Part shown: positions 35,740 to 48,647 of the stretch, piece after piece
How positions within the stretch are numbered: position 1 is the first letter of the stretch
How the letters are laid out: every line of letters starts with the position of its first letter
Assembly: GCA_001692895.1 (NCBI GenBank)
Contig: KV748176.1
Span: 2,480,001 to 2,544,000, forward strand
DNA: 64,000 bases
Reading direction: 5' to 3'
Source of the DNA: Cenococcum geophilum 1.58
Lineage: Eukaryota > Ascomycota > Dothideomycetes > Gloniales > Gloniaceae
Notes under the pieces: model-generated
The model's database searches: none
Told to the model about the DNA's origin: nothing
The model's input: the letters and a program-made list of their open reading frames with translations, nothing else
Program-made: the position numbers and the translations under genes

Positions 35740-37650
35740 AGATATTTCTATTAATCTACTCTGCCTAAATCGCTAAGGCATCTACTGTAAATAAAGCTCT
35801 CCCTAATACACTCTCCTGTTATTATTATTATCGCCGCTATAATATGGCCTAACACTTACCTAATTACAAACAGCTTTTCCTTAAAGAGTAACGTAGATAA
35901 TAAGAAGCGGAGCGCGTATAGGAAGAAGAATAACGTAGATAATAAGAAGTAAAGCGCGCCCGGGAAGAAGCTAAAGAGAAAACCCGCAAGATAATACTAT
36001 CCGAGTTTCTTAACGCCTATCACGCCTATCTCTACTTAGGCCTTGCCGTCTAAACTAATATAATATTATTAACACGGGGCAATCCTATTAATGCAAATAA
36101 TAAGATTTGCCCTAAAAGGATCTAAGCATAGAAGGATTTTCTAGTATAGTAGGAAGCTATCTAGAACAACCTTATAGAATTAGATTTTATACTAGAATGG
36201 CATTTTACTTCGCTATATATATTAGAAGAGTCTAGGGAGGCTATCTACTAAAGGATAATAAGTTCTAAGTTAGACTTAAATTACTTTTAGCGTTACACCG
36301 TTAAGGACTATATATTATTAATTATTAAACAACTTTATAATAATCTAACGCTTTAGCGGAAGTTCCGCCTAAAGGGGTTAGTAAAGTTTAAAAATTATAC
36401 TAATACTCTTAGCCTAGAATAGTAGATAGAGGAGAATATATAATAAATAAGTATATCTAGGAACTAATGATGGTAGTTACCCTATCTTTAAGCCTAGGCT
36501 AAGCGGATGAAGCCGCTAGACTCGCCTAGCCTGGCTAAGCCTGCGGTTATAGTAAAGTTGTTGCGTCCTTATAAAGATTAGTTTTGCGTATATAATACTT
36601 TTAGTAAGACTTAGAATATAAAGTATTATATTACTACCTTTATTATTAAGTATAAGGCTCTCTATAAACTAACTCTTAGCTATATTTATAAGGGTCTTAA
36701 TAATATAGAACTTAAGGAAGTAGTCTATTGCTATAAGATTAACAGCCTATAGGACTACTTCCATCGCCCAGTCGCTGCTATTATTACTTAGGCCTTTTTT
36801 TATATAATCTAGGCTGGACTAGAGTATAGGTATATTTATACTAGCGAAGTATTTATCTTTTTATAAGTGCCCTATAATCCTAAAACGGTTTACTACTTTT
36901 TATCCGTCCCTAAGGGTAATATTAGGGAGATAACTAGATAGGCACTGGATTTAGATATAGGAAATTGATTATATCTAACTGCTATTAGACAAATGCTAGC
37001 ATTTACCCTTTAGGCGCTAAAGACGCCGCCTTAAATTAGAATTAGCGGACTAAAGTAGCCGCTTAACTAAAAAGCTAGAAGGTAATTTATAACGATTTAC
37101 TAGATATAATTCCTATATATAATACGCCTTTATTAAAGTACTAGGTACTTAGGCAAAACGATTTTCTTTATATATTACCTATCTAGCTTTAACCTAAAGT
37201 AATATTAACTAGTTCCCCCTAGTGTTACCTATTATATAATTAGAGTAAATCTAGTAATAATAAGCTTAATCCTAATACTCTAAGCTATTTATCTTAGTAA
37301 TCCCTAACCTAGCCTCTACGCTAAACCCTAGACCCTACTAGTAGATTATCCAGTCGCGATTCTCGCTATTAAGGTAAAGGTAGGCAGTATTATACCTAAA
37401 AATGTCTCCTTAGCTTAGTAGAGGGGGGTTTACTTAATAAGACGTATCTAAATATACGAGATTACGGCGGGAGCTATTATTAGATTAACTAACCTACCTT
37501 TCTTAATCTTATGCGCTAGCAACTCTTAAAAGATCTAAATACTAATTATAAGCTAGTAGGCGTATATAGAGCACATAGGGCTCTATTTAAGGTTAGGTTA
37601 ATATTATATAGATATAGTTAAATCTCTTTATTATAATATTGGATATATAA
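35740..37650 (+). pseudogene. Protein-kinase-like gene, N-terminal and middle part
   Basis: Long protein-like stretches on the plus strand. First comes a charged coiled-coil segment near 35.88-35.99 kb (EEAKEKTRK). Then a conserved-looking domain has EESREAIYQRIISSKLDL near 36.22 kb, KQLYNNLTLQRKF near 36.33 kb, FCVYNTFSKTQNIKYYIT near 36.58 kb, VVYCYKINSL near 36.72 kb, then FIFLQVPYNP and YYFLSVPKG near 36.85-36.92 kb, and MLAFTLQALKTPP near 37.0 kb. Near 37.39-37.43 kb it reads PKNVSLAQ and GGVY, and near 37.56-37.6 kb it reaches ALF.VRL, the expected start of a kinase fold. I recall a lineage-expanded fungal family with this plan and a C-terminal kinase-like domain; that match is from memory. 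Stops are of RIP type. The gene is cut by the pogo-type transposon and resumes near 46.59 kb. Confidence 0.6.
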
Positions 37651-37856
37651 CGATATCATTTATATTACAATCAACACCCCTTAATTAACCCTTTTTAGTG
37701 TAATATTACGATAATCTAACTTTTAGCGGTATTGTTAAGCACCTACTACCAATATCAGTATAAGCAGATTTTAATTCATTAGATTTGGCCTTTACTTACC
37801 GCAAGTTTAGCTATTAAAATCCATTATACCACGATTAAAATCTATTAAAATAACCC

Positions 37857-38081
37857 TGTTAGGTAAAACCTAAGTAGATAGTTATATAGCCGTAAGGTAC
37901 GGGCGACCCTAGGGCAACCTAGGGGTGACTCACCCGTAAGGCACGTGCTCTACACGTGCCTAGGGAAAACCCTTCCTACCTTACGCGCGGACTCCTCCTT
38001 TTCCCTTAAGGATTTGTCTCTGTTTATACAATATACCTATTATTCTATCATTGGACTCCCTATCTATATTCTTACCTTATA
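37857..38081 (+). repeat. Left LTR of gypsy F
   Basis: 225 bp. Preceded by target duplication AACCC. About 20 differences from the right copy, all but one transitions. Confidence 0.92.
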
Positions 38082-41000
38082 TTTAAATCCTTACTAATCC
38101 CCTTAGGAGGATAGCCGGTTTAATTTTTCTATAATACCTCCGAAAAGAAAACCGACGCCTATACCCGATGGTAAACGCTAGTAATGCGACCGCAAAATGC
38201 CTTAGGATCTAGTGTAGATAAAACCGCTAGAAGCATACCAGTAGTATCTAAGCTATTTTCTAAATCTTAAAACGATTAGATATCTATAAACGCTAAAGAC
38301 TAGTTTAATTTATATACTTAGGCTTAACAGAAGCTTAGTAAGGTTACTAGCGTCCTACTTAATACCGCTAATATAAAGGAGCTAGATAAGCTGGCTAAGA
38401 AAATAGCTAACTTATAGAGCATTATTGATTTAACAAAGCCCTTCTATTGCCTCTTTAGTAAAGAGTATAAGTTATATAGCGAACGCATAAACCGAATAAA
38501 TCTTAACGCCCTAGTCAAGAAGTCACTACCCGATATTAGCGGTACTACTTAATAGTATTTTAACTGGTAGATTGCCGCAGTTAAGAACCGATTTAAGGTT
38601 AATAATACTAACTACGACTATAAGTAACGCACGCGCTAGGCCATTAAAGGTCTTATAAAAGAGAAGATAATTACCTAACTAGTTTATTGCTGGTTAGGTA
38701 CTAAGGATAAGAGTCCTTTACTATAGGATGAATTTAAGACTATAGTCTAAGACCAAATCAGAAACCCTATAGTGAGACGCTTTAATAATGCTATAATATA
38801 CTATATGGCTGTTATAAAGGAGAACTAGAGGTTTAACGTCTTTTTAGCCTATATACGTAGCTTAGAGGACCTCTTCTTATATACCTCTTTTGTTAATCCT
38901 AAACAACAGGTAGACTTTTAGTTCTTATATCTCCTAGCCCACCTATAAGCAGAGCTCTTCCGCCAGAACCTCGCCTAATAGGTAAAAACTACTAAAGACC
39001 TCTTTAACGAAATCTGCTATGTAGAGTAATTGCTTAATACTATAAAGCTCGTGGAAGATCGCGTAAGTAGTAGCGGTAAATTATTGCGTATAAAGCGCGG
39101 TCGCAGTATAGGCTCTATAAAGTTAGGCTTAGGGAACAGAACCTAAAAAGGGCGACGCTTTTTTAAGTAAACTCCTAAGGAGACTACCTAAAAGCTAGAT
39201 GGCTTAGGGGACCCCCTAGATACTAGTGGTATATAGGCGAGTTAAAGGACTATAAGCGGCTACTATAAGGAATAATAGAAGTAGGCTAATAAAGAGAAGT
39301 TAGCTTAGGCTTTAGAAAACCTAAGGCCCTAATAGCGTATTTTTCTTAACTGTAACTAGGGCCTAATATAGAGGGAGAGAAGAAATGCATTATAGTATAT
39401 ATCGCGATAGATACGCCCTAGGGTAAAGTCCGCCTACGTGCTTTATACAATAATAGGTGCCAAATTAACCTTATTAATTAAAATGTTGTCTATAGGTTTA
39501 ACCTGCCTATATACTACGCGCTATATTTACGTAAACCTATTATATGTTTCCTTAATAGCAACTAGATAATAATCTAGGATGCTTATAATCTAACGGTTAC
39601 CATTAGCAACTTCTAGGGTACCTCTCGCACTATTAGCCCGCAGACCTTTTAGGGCGGCTTATTTAATAGTTATAATATAGTTTTTAAATAGGATTAGCTC
39701 GCGGAAGCAGATCTATTAATTAGCTTCTATTTTAGACAGTTTATCTAGGGTACTTTAGACCCTAAACGCCTCTAGATAGTTACCCTTAACGCTCTTTTAG
39801 TAGATATTAAGGCTAGTAAAACAGTCTATTCGCTATAGCTAGAAGACTCCTTCTTTACGCCGGTTATAAATATAATAGAGGACCTATTGTTACTGGCAGT
39901 GAGTACCTATATAAACCCTCTAGACGTAAAGACACTAGTTATAAATATAGTAAAGGACCTACTGTTACTAGCAGCGAGTACCTGTAAAGACCCTCCGGTG
40001 CTAGCGCAGATTACCTATATATAAGGGGGAGGTAATTAAAACCCTAAAACTATTAAGTATACTATAGTAGAGCTATATACACTCTCTATACAAGTATACC
40101 TATAAAACGTATATTAGCTGCACCCTTCTCTCTACTAGCTCCCGGAAGCACACTACTATATAATAGTCGCTTCGACCTCTGTGGCCCCTAGCCTACTAGA
40201 GGTATATAAGGAGGAAATTAATATCTTCTTTAATAAGCTAGCAAGTATGCTACCGCAGAACTCTAAGTACGACTATATAATCGACTTAGAAGAAGGCAAG
40301 ACGCCACTATAAATGCCCCTCTATAACCTCTTATAAAAATAGTTATAGATCTTATAAAAGTACCTAAACAGTGCTCTTAAAAGGGGCTGGATTAGACCTA
40401 GTAAGTTACCTACTAAAGCGCCTATCCTCTTCGTACCGAAAGCAGACGGTATAATACGGCTATACGTTAACTATAGACGCCTAAATAAGATCACGATTAA
40501 AAATCGGTACCCCCTACTGCTGGTCGGCGAGCTCTTTAATAGGCTTAGCTATGCGAAGATATTTATAAAGCTAGATCTTTATAATACGTACTATAGGATT
40601 TATATTAAAAAGGGAGACGAATAGAAGACCGCATTTAAGATACGCTACGGTTATTTTAAGTACTTAGTAATGCCCTTTAGTCTTACTAACGCCCCTATAA
40701 CTTTTTAGAGCTATATTTATAAAGCTCTAAAAACCCTAGTAGATACTATCTACGTAGTTTACCTAGATAATATTCTTATCTACTTAAATAATAAGGATAA
40801 GCACATTAAGCACGTTAAGTAGGTATTGCGATAGCTCCATGCTTAAGGCCTATACGCTAAACTATTAAAATGCATCTTTTATACTAAGAACGTTAAGTTC
40901 CTAGGCTTTACTATTACCCCTAGGGGTATTATAATAGACCCTAACCGCGTAAAAGCTATTAAGGAATAGCCTAAGCCTAAGTCCTATAGAGACATCTAGG

Positions 41001-43956
41001 TCTTCCTTAGCTTTGCTAACTTCTATAGGTAATTTATCTAAAACTACTTAGATACCGTATACTCCCTACACGCATATCTTATATAGGCACATCGCGACCC
41101 AACGTTAGATAGGGAGAAAAAGAAGAAGCGTAAGTCAAAAGGGCCTACTAAATAGTATTAACCCTGGTCCTAGCCTAATAACGCGTAGTAGGCGTTCTGT
41201 AAGCTACGCGCTGCGTTTATATAGGCTTCTCTACTTCGCCACTTTAACTCTAATTTACCCCTAATAGTAATTACTAATACTTCTAACTATACCTATAGTG
41301 GTATACTTCTACAGCCTTTAGGGTAGAGAGATTAACTCCACTAGCACCTAATTACCTACTATAGTTAGAAGCTTACTAGCCTAGAAGTACGGTATAATAC
41401 GCATAATAAAGAACTACTCGCTATAGTATAATACTTTAAGACGTGGCGCTATTACCTTAAACACGCCGCGTATGTGACGCGTATACTCTATAATTATAAC
41501 AATCTTAGGTACTTTATAACCATTAAGAGCTTATCTGCTTACTAGGCCTAGTACGCTAAAAAAACTAGCTAAGTTTAATTTTAAGATTAAATATAAGCTA
41601 GGTAAAGCAAATCCCACTAATACACTATTTTAGCGCCTAGATTATGCTAAAGGCTTTAAAGATAGCAGTAAGAGGACAATCCTTAATATTATACTGCCTA
41701 TATTATAGTAAAAGTTGCGGGTTATAGGCCTTGTGGGCGGCCCTAGTGCTACTATACTAAACTAGTAAGTAGTATGCGTATAGCATACGAGCAACCCTTA
41801 CGAACTTAGCGCCGGTAGACTAAAGCGTCCTACCATTCTCTTTAAGACTACCTTAACCGGCCTAATAGCACTTAACCCTAAGGAAGACCCCTTAGCCTAG
41901 GCTACGGTCCCCTATAATAACCTAGTAAGTCACCTATATATTATACGTTACTTCGCTAACACCAACTTTACATAAAGTCTCGTGCTACGGCAAGAGGTAG
42001 TAGTAACTGCCTTAGCTAAAACGGCGTTTATAGAACACCCCCCTAAGTTACTAGTTAATTTTATTTATAGAGTATAAAAAAGGGACGCCTTTATACGCTT
42101 TATATATAATTAGTTAATTTAGAAATAAGTTCCTACTAGTAATAAGGACTATACCCTTAATAATTAAGGACTCCTAAGGTAAAATAATAAGGTCTAGGTG
42201 CCGAATTATATACCACTGTAACAGGAGATCCTTAAGCGAAATCATAACGATCCTATAGGCGGTCACTATAATTTTAACTATACCTTTAAGGTAATCGCAC
42301 GGAAGTATACTTAGAACGGCCTTACCTAGGACCTCCGCAAATACCTAGATGATTATAATGCCTACTAATGCTCTAAATCGCGCCGCTATAAACCCTATAG
42401 TGAGCTACAGCCTCTCTAGGCCCCCACCCAAGCCTAGCGGCATTATTTACTTAACTTTATTATAGATCTCTTAAAGTCTAAGACTCCTAATAGCGTAGAG
42501 TATAACTCTATCCTTGTCCTTATAGACTATTTTATAAAGCTAGTACGTTACTATCTAGTGCGTAAGATAATTAATGCTACGTAACTTATAGAACTCTTAT
42601 TTAGAGTCTTTATATAAACAGGGCCTCTAAATAATATCGTTTTTAATAGGGGTAGTATATTTATAAGCGAGTACTAGAGCACTATATACTACTATCTTTA
42701 CGTTTAACGTAAACTTAGCACCGTATTCCATTTATAGATAGATAGTTAGATAGAGCGTTAGAACCAGGAGCTTAAGGTATACCTACGTATATTTACGAAC
42801 TGGGAACAGTCTAATTAGGCCTCCCTACTTAAAGAAGCAGCCTTTACCTATAACTCTAAGATTTATACTATAATAAAGTATTCCCCTATTAAGCTTGCCT
42901 ATAGCTAGCTACTAAACGTCCTAGATAGAGTTCTGGATAGCGTCCAAGACGCCTAATAAGGTAGGGAGGGGTCTAAGTTAACGAATGTCTAACTCGCAGA
43001 GACGTATCTATAACGCCTGCGCCTTATATATAAGGTAGCGGCGGCGTCAATAATATACGCCTAAAAGCTTTAGGTAAAATACTATAATTATTACCACCTG
43101 GCCAAGTACTTTACCATTAGTAAACAAGTCCTGCTCTCCTCTAAGAACATTCATACAAAACGTCCCTATAAAAAGCTTAATTATAAGTTTATAGGACTAT
43201 TTTAGATCCTAGAGCGTGTAGGGTAGTAAGCATATAAGCTAAAGCTCCTACCTATTATAGCATAGCTCTACCTAGTCTTCTATATCTCCTTACTAGAGCC
43301 TTATAGGTTACGCCCTAAGTTTTAACCCCTAGCAGTAAAAGAGCTTAAGGAAGGCGGCTAGGAAGTAGAAGTAATTATTACTTACTAGGATTATACTAGA
43401 CAACTATAGTACCTTATTAAATGGCTAGGATGGCTAAATAAGTATAATAAATAGAAATATAAGATAGAACTTAAGAATTGTTAATAACTGCTAGATAAGT
43501 ACTGTAAGTGGAACACCCTAGCCTTATAGCTAAAGCGCAGGCAAAAAGTAAGCGCCGTTATTAAAATATAACCTATATTAAAGCGGAGTAGAGGATATCC
43601 TAAGGGATTAAAGAATAAGCAACAATTGCTGTAAGAACTGCGGCGTATATATAGGGTAAAGTTTTAATTTATTAATATCCTATATAAGCTACACTCTAAC
43701 GCAATTTAATAATGCTGGTGACTTATAGGTAAGGCCACGGTATACGCTGGCAACGAAGCTTAATTTAGAAAGCACCCTTCCTAGACCTAATCCGTTACTC
43801 TATACTAGCTAAGCAGATTATTTATATATTAGAGAATAGGCCTGTTTATAACTAGGGTCTATTTAACTAAGGTTTATAACCTGCTAGTAACCCACTAGTA
43901 GTAACCTATACTAATAACTTACACTATTCCATATATATGCTATACAGATAACACGC

Positions 43957-44181
43957 AAGGCTAAAGCATAGGTTAGTGGCGGATTTAATAGGTATATAGC
44001 CTTACCGTCCTAAACTTAGCTATATATAAGTAACCTATAACCTACCCACGAAGTATACACGGCGCTACGCCGGCATAGCGTAAGGCTAAAGCAGGATTAG
44101 CGGCGGATTTAGTAGGTATATAGCCTTACCGTCTATAAATCTGGCTGTATATAAATAACCTATAACCAACCCGCGAGGTAT
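43957..44181. repeat. Tandem duplication in the 3' region of gypsy F
   Basis: Two copies, period 125 bp, of a block starting aaggctaaagca and ending aacctataacc. The second copy is followed by an extra GC-rich word. Confidence 0.8.
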
Positions 44182-44254
44182 TAGCAACCTGCCTATATAA
44201 GCGAGCTTTTAGAATATTTCTGGTTTACTAAATTTAGGTAACATTATTAAGCTC

Positions 44255-44420
44255 TACTAGCTCTACCTGTTAAATAGACTAATTAGGATTTTCTATACTG
44301 GGTATATAAAATTATTACTAGCTTAGTTAAATGCGAGGGAGTTTTAGCAAGGCAAATCTAACTAATTAGATAACTTTAACCGCCGGTTAAAGTTCCTTAA
44401 CATCTTCGCGCCGCGTATAT
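44255..44420 (+). repeat. Hairpin module shared with copia C
   Basis: aattaggattttctatac...aaaatt hairpin, then aaatctaactaattagat, then a perfect 23-bp palindrome with one central base (44372-44394), then aacatcttcgcg. Counterpart of 18205-18430. Confidence 0.6.
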
Positions 44421-44560
44421 GTACTACCCGTCTCTCTATACATAAAATTAAAACACTCTTTTCCCTCTAAATTTTTTCCTTACTAAGGTTTTTTATGGGG
44501 TTTTATTAAGGCTTAAGTATATAAAGGATTGGGGACGACCCTTTTTAAAGGGGGGGGCAT

Positions 44561-44785
44561 TATTAGGTAAAACCTAAGTAGATAGTTATATAGCCGCAAG
44601 GTACGGGCGACCCTGGGGCAACCCAGGGGTGACTTACCCGTAAGGCACGTGCTCTGCACGTGCCTAGGGAAAACCCTTACTACCTTATATACAGACTCCT
44701 CCTTTTCCCTTAAGGATTCGTTTCTGTCTATACAATATACCTATTGTTCTATTATTAGACTCCCTATTTATATCCTTACCTTATA
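44561..44785 (+). repeat. Right LTR of gypsy F
   Basis: 225-bp partner of 37857-38081, followed by AACCC. Preceded by a G-rich polypurine tract (aaaggggggggc). Confidence 0.92.
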
Positions 44786-46589
44786 AACCCTCAGATCTCG
44801 CTCTCTATACTTAATTCTACCTTATTTATTATAGCAAGACATAAAAATCCTAAAAGGCCACGCTGCCATGGGTTCTCTAATTATAAACGCTAGAAGATAC
44901 GCGCTTACTACTAAAAATACCCTAATAAATTATAAAAGCAGATTGCTCTATAGGCAAGCAACTTTATCTATTAAAAGATTAGTTAATCCTTAATATTAGA
45001 AATACTAGGTAATAAATTCTAGAAGCTTAATATAGCTAAATTACTATCTAGGTAAGGTACGCGAGAGTAATAGAGAGGTAGTAAACAGCCTCTCTTAGAG
45101 GAGGCTCTCTTTAAGTAGCACTAACACCTATAGAACTCTCGTATTCCTATTACTGGTAATCTTATATATACTGCTGCCACTTAATTATAGTAACGAATAC
45201 CTATACTAGCGGAAACAGTAGAGCTAAAGTAGTTGCTTAGCTAGTTAGAAGGCTTTAAATCTCGCAACGGTATTTATAAGAGAAACTAGTATAGTAAGGC
45301 TGCCTTAGTTAATATAAAGGGAGTAGAAGATCGCATAATAGAACTTTAAGTAATTATTACGCCTTATTTACTAAAGGATATTTATAATATAGATAAGACC
45401 GGGCTATTTTAGAAGGCTATACTAGATACTATATTAGCTACTAAGCCTTAATTAGGAATAAATAAGTAGAAGGCACGGATTACCTTAGGCCATTACTCTA
45501 ATATAGATGGCTTAGACAAGCTTCCTCTCTTTATAATTAGCTTATTATAATGGCCATATTACTTTACAGCTAATTGTATTAATATAGCCTTATTAAACGT
45601 TACGTAGAGGTATAATAAGAAGGCCTAGATAATAACGGTAATTATACTTAAGTAGCTTACCTAGCTTAATAAAATGATACACCGTAGAAAGATACTCCTC
45701 TTAATTAACGGCTTCAGCGCCCATAAAGCAGCTGTTTAAACACTAATTAAGAATAGCTCTCTTAAGAATATATATATAGAGTTCCTTCCTCCTAATTACA
45801 CCTTAATATACCAGCTTTTTAATTAAGGGATAATTATAAACTTTAAGCTGCTCTATAGGTAATACTAACTATAATTTATAGTGGAGCGCTTGCTTTAAGG
45901 TAAGGATCTAATTAAGCAGATCTATATCTTATAGGTAATTTAATAGTTAATTAAAGCTTAGGTAGAAGTTACACTATAAACGATTAAGAATTGCTTCATT
46001 AAATCTATATTATTTAGCTCTTATATAGGCCTATAGCCTCACCCTTAAGACTATATAGATTCTCCCATTATTATTAAGATAGAGCAAATAGCGGAATAAC
46101 TAAAGGCCGCAGAAAGAATTCGCGATATAATAAATATTTAGGATTTTATTAAGCTACCGGGTAAGGAAGTAGAGGATTCGTTAGAGGATCTTATTAAGCA
46201 TATAGCAGAGCTCTACGCAGGGCCTAATCGCGATATGGAAACAGATAAAGAAGTTATTAAGCAGCCTTAAATTAAGCTTAGTAAGGCGCTCGTAGCCTTA
46301 TAAAAGCTTTATCTCTATAAGGAATAGCAAAGCAATTCTAATAGAGACGTAATTACAACTCTATTAAGGCATAAGCGTCGGCTTTAAGGCCGACGACCTC
46401 AAAACACTAAACAGCAATTGATCGCGATATATTTTGGTATAGCCAATCGCTTAATTACGACTTCACAAGCGTAGATATATAATATCATTACCTAATTTTA
46501 AATTTGGGTGCATTTTACATACAAGTATATAATACAACGATACCCTTAGTATTACGATATGCTCGGCCGAACCAACCGTATCGTACTAA

Positions 46590-47030
46590 AGAGATTTAAC
46601 TGTAACAGTATTACAGAGATCGTTTATACAATATTCCTTAGTTTTAGGGGGAAACTAATCTCTTAACGTATTAACGGTAATAATAGGCTATACCTAACAG
46701 AATAGGTTAAGCGCTTAATTCGGGCTGTTTATTAACTAGGAGTTTTGCACCGAAATACAATGCCTTATAATATGCTTTAGAATGTAGAGGTTGGCTAGGC
46801 GATGATGATTAACTTTAAATGGGCCGAGGTTCTGAAACCGCGAGCTAAGGTTTTAAAACCGTGGGCTAAGGTTCTAAAACCGCGGGCTGTGCTAAGTGTT
46901 ATTTTACTGAATTGGAAGAGAAAACGGGTACTTAAGGAGGGTCTAAATAAGCAGCTGGAAGAACGTCGTGATGAATTTATACGGGAGATGTAATGGGTAA
47001 TAGTAGAACTCCGCGGGTTAAAATAGCTAG
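46590..47030 (+). pseudogene. Protein-kinase-like gene, C-terminal kinase part
   Basis: Continuation of the gene cut at 37.65 kb. It reads TEIVYTIFLSFRGKLIS, then VKRLIRAVY, then LGVLHRNTMPYNML (46.74-46.77 kb), then MMINFKWAEVL and a basic tail ending EERRDEFIREM with a stop at 46991-46993. In kinases the catalytic loop is HRD....N and the metal site is a D in DFG/DFE. Here HRN (codon 46754-46756) and INF (codon 46811-46813) stand where Asp is expected, both G-to-A changes of RIP type. VLKPRAKVLKPWAKVLKPRA shows a 21-bp triplication at 46826-46890. Several W/Q codons read TAG. The gene is therefore inactive in this copy, as kinase and as a reading frame. Confidence 0.6.
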
Positions 47031-47329
47031 GGTGTTTGCCATATTAGTAAATTAAATAGTTGCTATAATATAATATCTATTATCGTGTCCGCATGCCCTA
47101 TTTTCTTCTATTATTTTATAAACTAACTCCTATTTTAAGGATAAATTCTATCCTCCATAATAGTAGAGAGCGACTAGACTTAAATATATAATAGGGGAAT
47201 ATAGTTCTACTCGATTTAGATACTAAGCTTAGTTAGATCTACCGACTTATTACTAATTAAGTATATAAATGCGGTAAACACTTGCTATAAAGGGCAGGGC
47301 TAGTTTTAGCTTAAATCTAATATATAAAT

Positions 47330-47890
47330 TTCCTTTAATAAGTAAATAATATAATAACTAAAGAGCATACTATTTAAGCTAATAAATTTCCTCCTTAATT
47401 CTGTAGACTTCTCTATCCTTAGATTAAGTGTGCCCTTTTCCTTTTAAATACCGTAATCTTATTTCCAGCCTTTATACCCTATTTATCTCTATAATCTAAA
47501 GTTTTATTACTACCTCTTTTAAGAGTATAGATTTCATTTTAAAACCGCCTAATAGTATTTCTTATTTCTTTCTAGTTACTTCTTAGGCTGTTAATCTAAT
47601 TGTTAACCTTCCCTAAATAACTTATAACGTAGCGGTTACTATTTTTAAGGCTACTAACTTTCCTATTAAGTTGGCTAAGCCTATAGCTAAGTTAATTAAC
47701 TAAGTTATTTAGTCTCTTTATTGCTTCTAATAGAGTAAGCTAGGGTTTAATAAGCTTTATCGAAAAGAGTTACTAAGCGGACTATATTAAGGCGACTTCT
47801 TTACCTTATTAGTGCGGGGTAAGCATTTCCTTATAGTTCCTTCCATATTAGCCTTATTATTCCCTAAATTACTCTTACGTTCTAGTACTA
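47330..47890 (-). pseudogene. Decayed coding sequence of unknown family
   Basis: The minus strand reads like protein with almost only Q-to-stop interruptions: NLGNNKANMEGTIRKCLPRT near 47.85 kb, LINLAIGLANLIGKLVALKI near 47.65 kb and EILLGGFKMKSILLKEVVIK near 47.53 kb. It has a helical, possibly coiled-coil character. I do not recognise it. Confidence 0.35.
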
Positions 47891-48640
47891 ACTGGATATC
47901 CTACTTATATTAGTAAGCTAGCAAACAGATAAAACTATAAGGAAGTAACTATTGTATACTTACCCTACTATATTAATGGCCTTATTAGAGCCCTTAGGAT
48001 TAAAAGTAAGCGGTATATCCTAGCTCCGTTAGCGGTATCCTATAAAAGATCTAATATTTAGAGCGTACCTTAATTAGATATAATATGGTATCCTCTATTA
48101 TAGCATCCAAGTCGCTTATTATTAAAGAGATAAGGCAGTTAATAGTTTAAGTGTCTTTGCGAGAAAGTAAAGAGGGATTTCCTTAAAGGATACTGTACTT
48201 AATATAGGTCTGGTTAAAGAATATAGAGGCCTTTTATATTCTACTTCTTATTACCGCTTAGCTAATAGGAGAGCTAATAGTGGGCTCTACTTTAACTGTG
48301 CCTTAAAAGTCGAGCCGATTTACTAACTTAGGGATACTAGTATAGTATTATAAATGCGCTATAATATAGCCATAATAGGAGCATAATTCTTCCCAATCTA
48401 TACCCTACTTTGCTGTGCCTCTATATAAGGGTTATATTAAATAATAAGGGTTAGCATTAGCCCCTTTCTTCTAATTAAGCGTTGCTTTTTATAGTAATGC
48501 CTATCTAATTATGTGGCTTCGCTTAAGCCCTATTACGCGCCTTAATATAACTTCCTGTTGTTTTAATAAATTAATAGCGTCCGTCGCCTCCCCTTTGCTC
48601 CTCCGTCTGTATACCCCCTAAAGACACGTCACAACGACGC
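47891..48640. other. RIP-mutated DNA, no identified gene
   Basis: TpA-rich text with minus-strand fragments that may belong to the same decayed gene as 47330-47890 (for example TANGARIYRLLLILRALIR near 48.0 kb). Nothing recognisable. Confidence 0.35.
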
Positions 48641-48647
48641 TAGCTAC

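Larger units (their letters stand above)
37857..44785 (+). mobile_element. Ty3/gypsy chromovirus F, LTR to LTR, inside the pogo element
   Basis: LTRs of 225 bp (TGTTAGGTAAAACC...CTTATA; the right copy reads TATTAGG) and target duplication AACCC at 37852-37856 and 44786-44790. Parts on the plus strand: gag from about 38.13 kb; protease region before 40.2 kb; reverse transcriptase about 40.42-40.9 kb (ILFVPKADG, RLNKITIKNRYPLLL, YLDNILIYL); RNase H about 41.23-41.55 kb; integrase about 42.3-43.0 kb; chromodomain about 43.36-43.52 kb (YLIKWLGWLNKYNK). A 0.9-kb 3' untranslated region follows, with a 125-bp tandem duplication and the hairpin module shared with copia C. RIP-broken but domain order is complete. 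Related to gypsy A. Confidence 0.92.
37650..46560 (+). mobile_element. Pogo/Fot-type (Tc1-mariner) DNA transposon, contains gypsy F
   Basis: The transposase part is at 44.87-46.38 kb on the plus strand. It shows a CENP-B-like DNA-binding end, then YNIDKTGLF (family D.TG), RYNKKAQITTVILKQLTQL, RRKILLLINGFSAHKAA, the FLPPNYTLIYQLFNQGIIINF block (PLDQGII in the family) and NFKLLY. In the second and third catalytic positions Asp reads Asn, which is what RIP does to GAT/GAC, so this copy is dead. Stops at Q/W codons are common. It has no introns that I can see. The outer ends are uncertain: inverted caccc-containing AT-rich ends near 37.66-37.7 kb and 46.5-46.54 kb are the likely terminal repeats. 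The 5' part was separated from the rest by gypsy F. Target for this element: a kinase-like gene. Confidence 0.75.
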
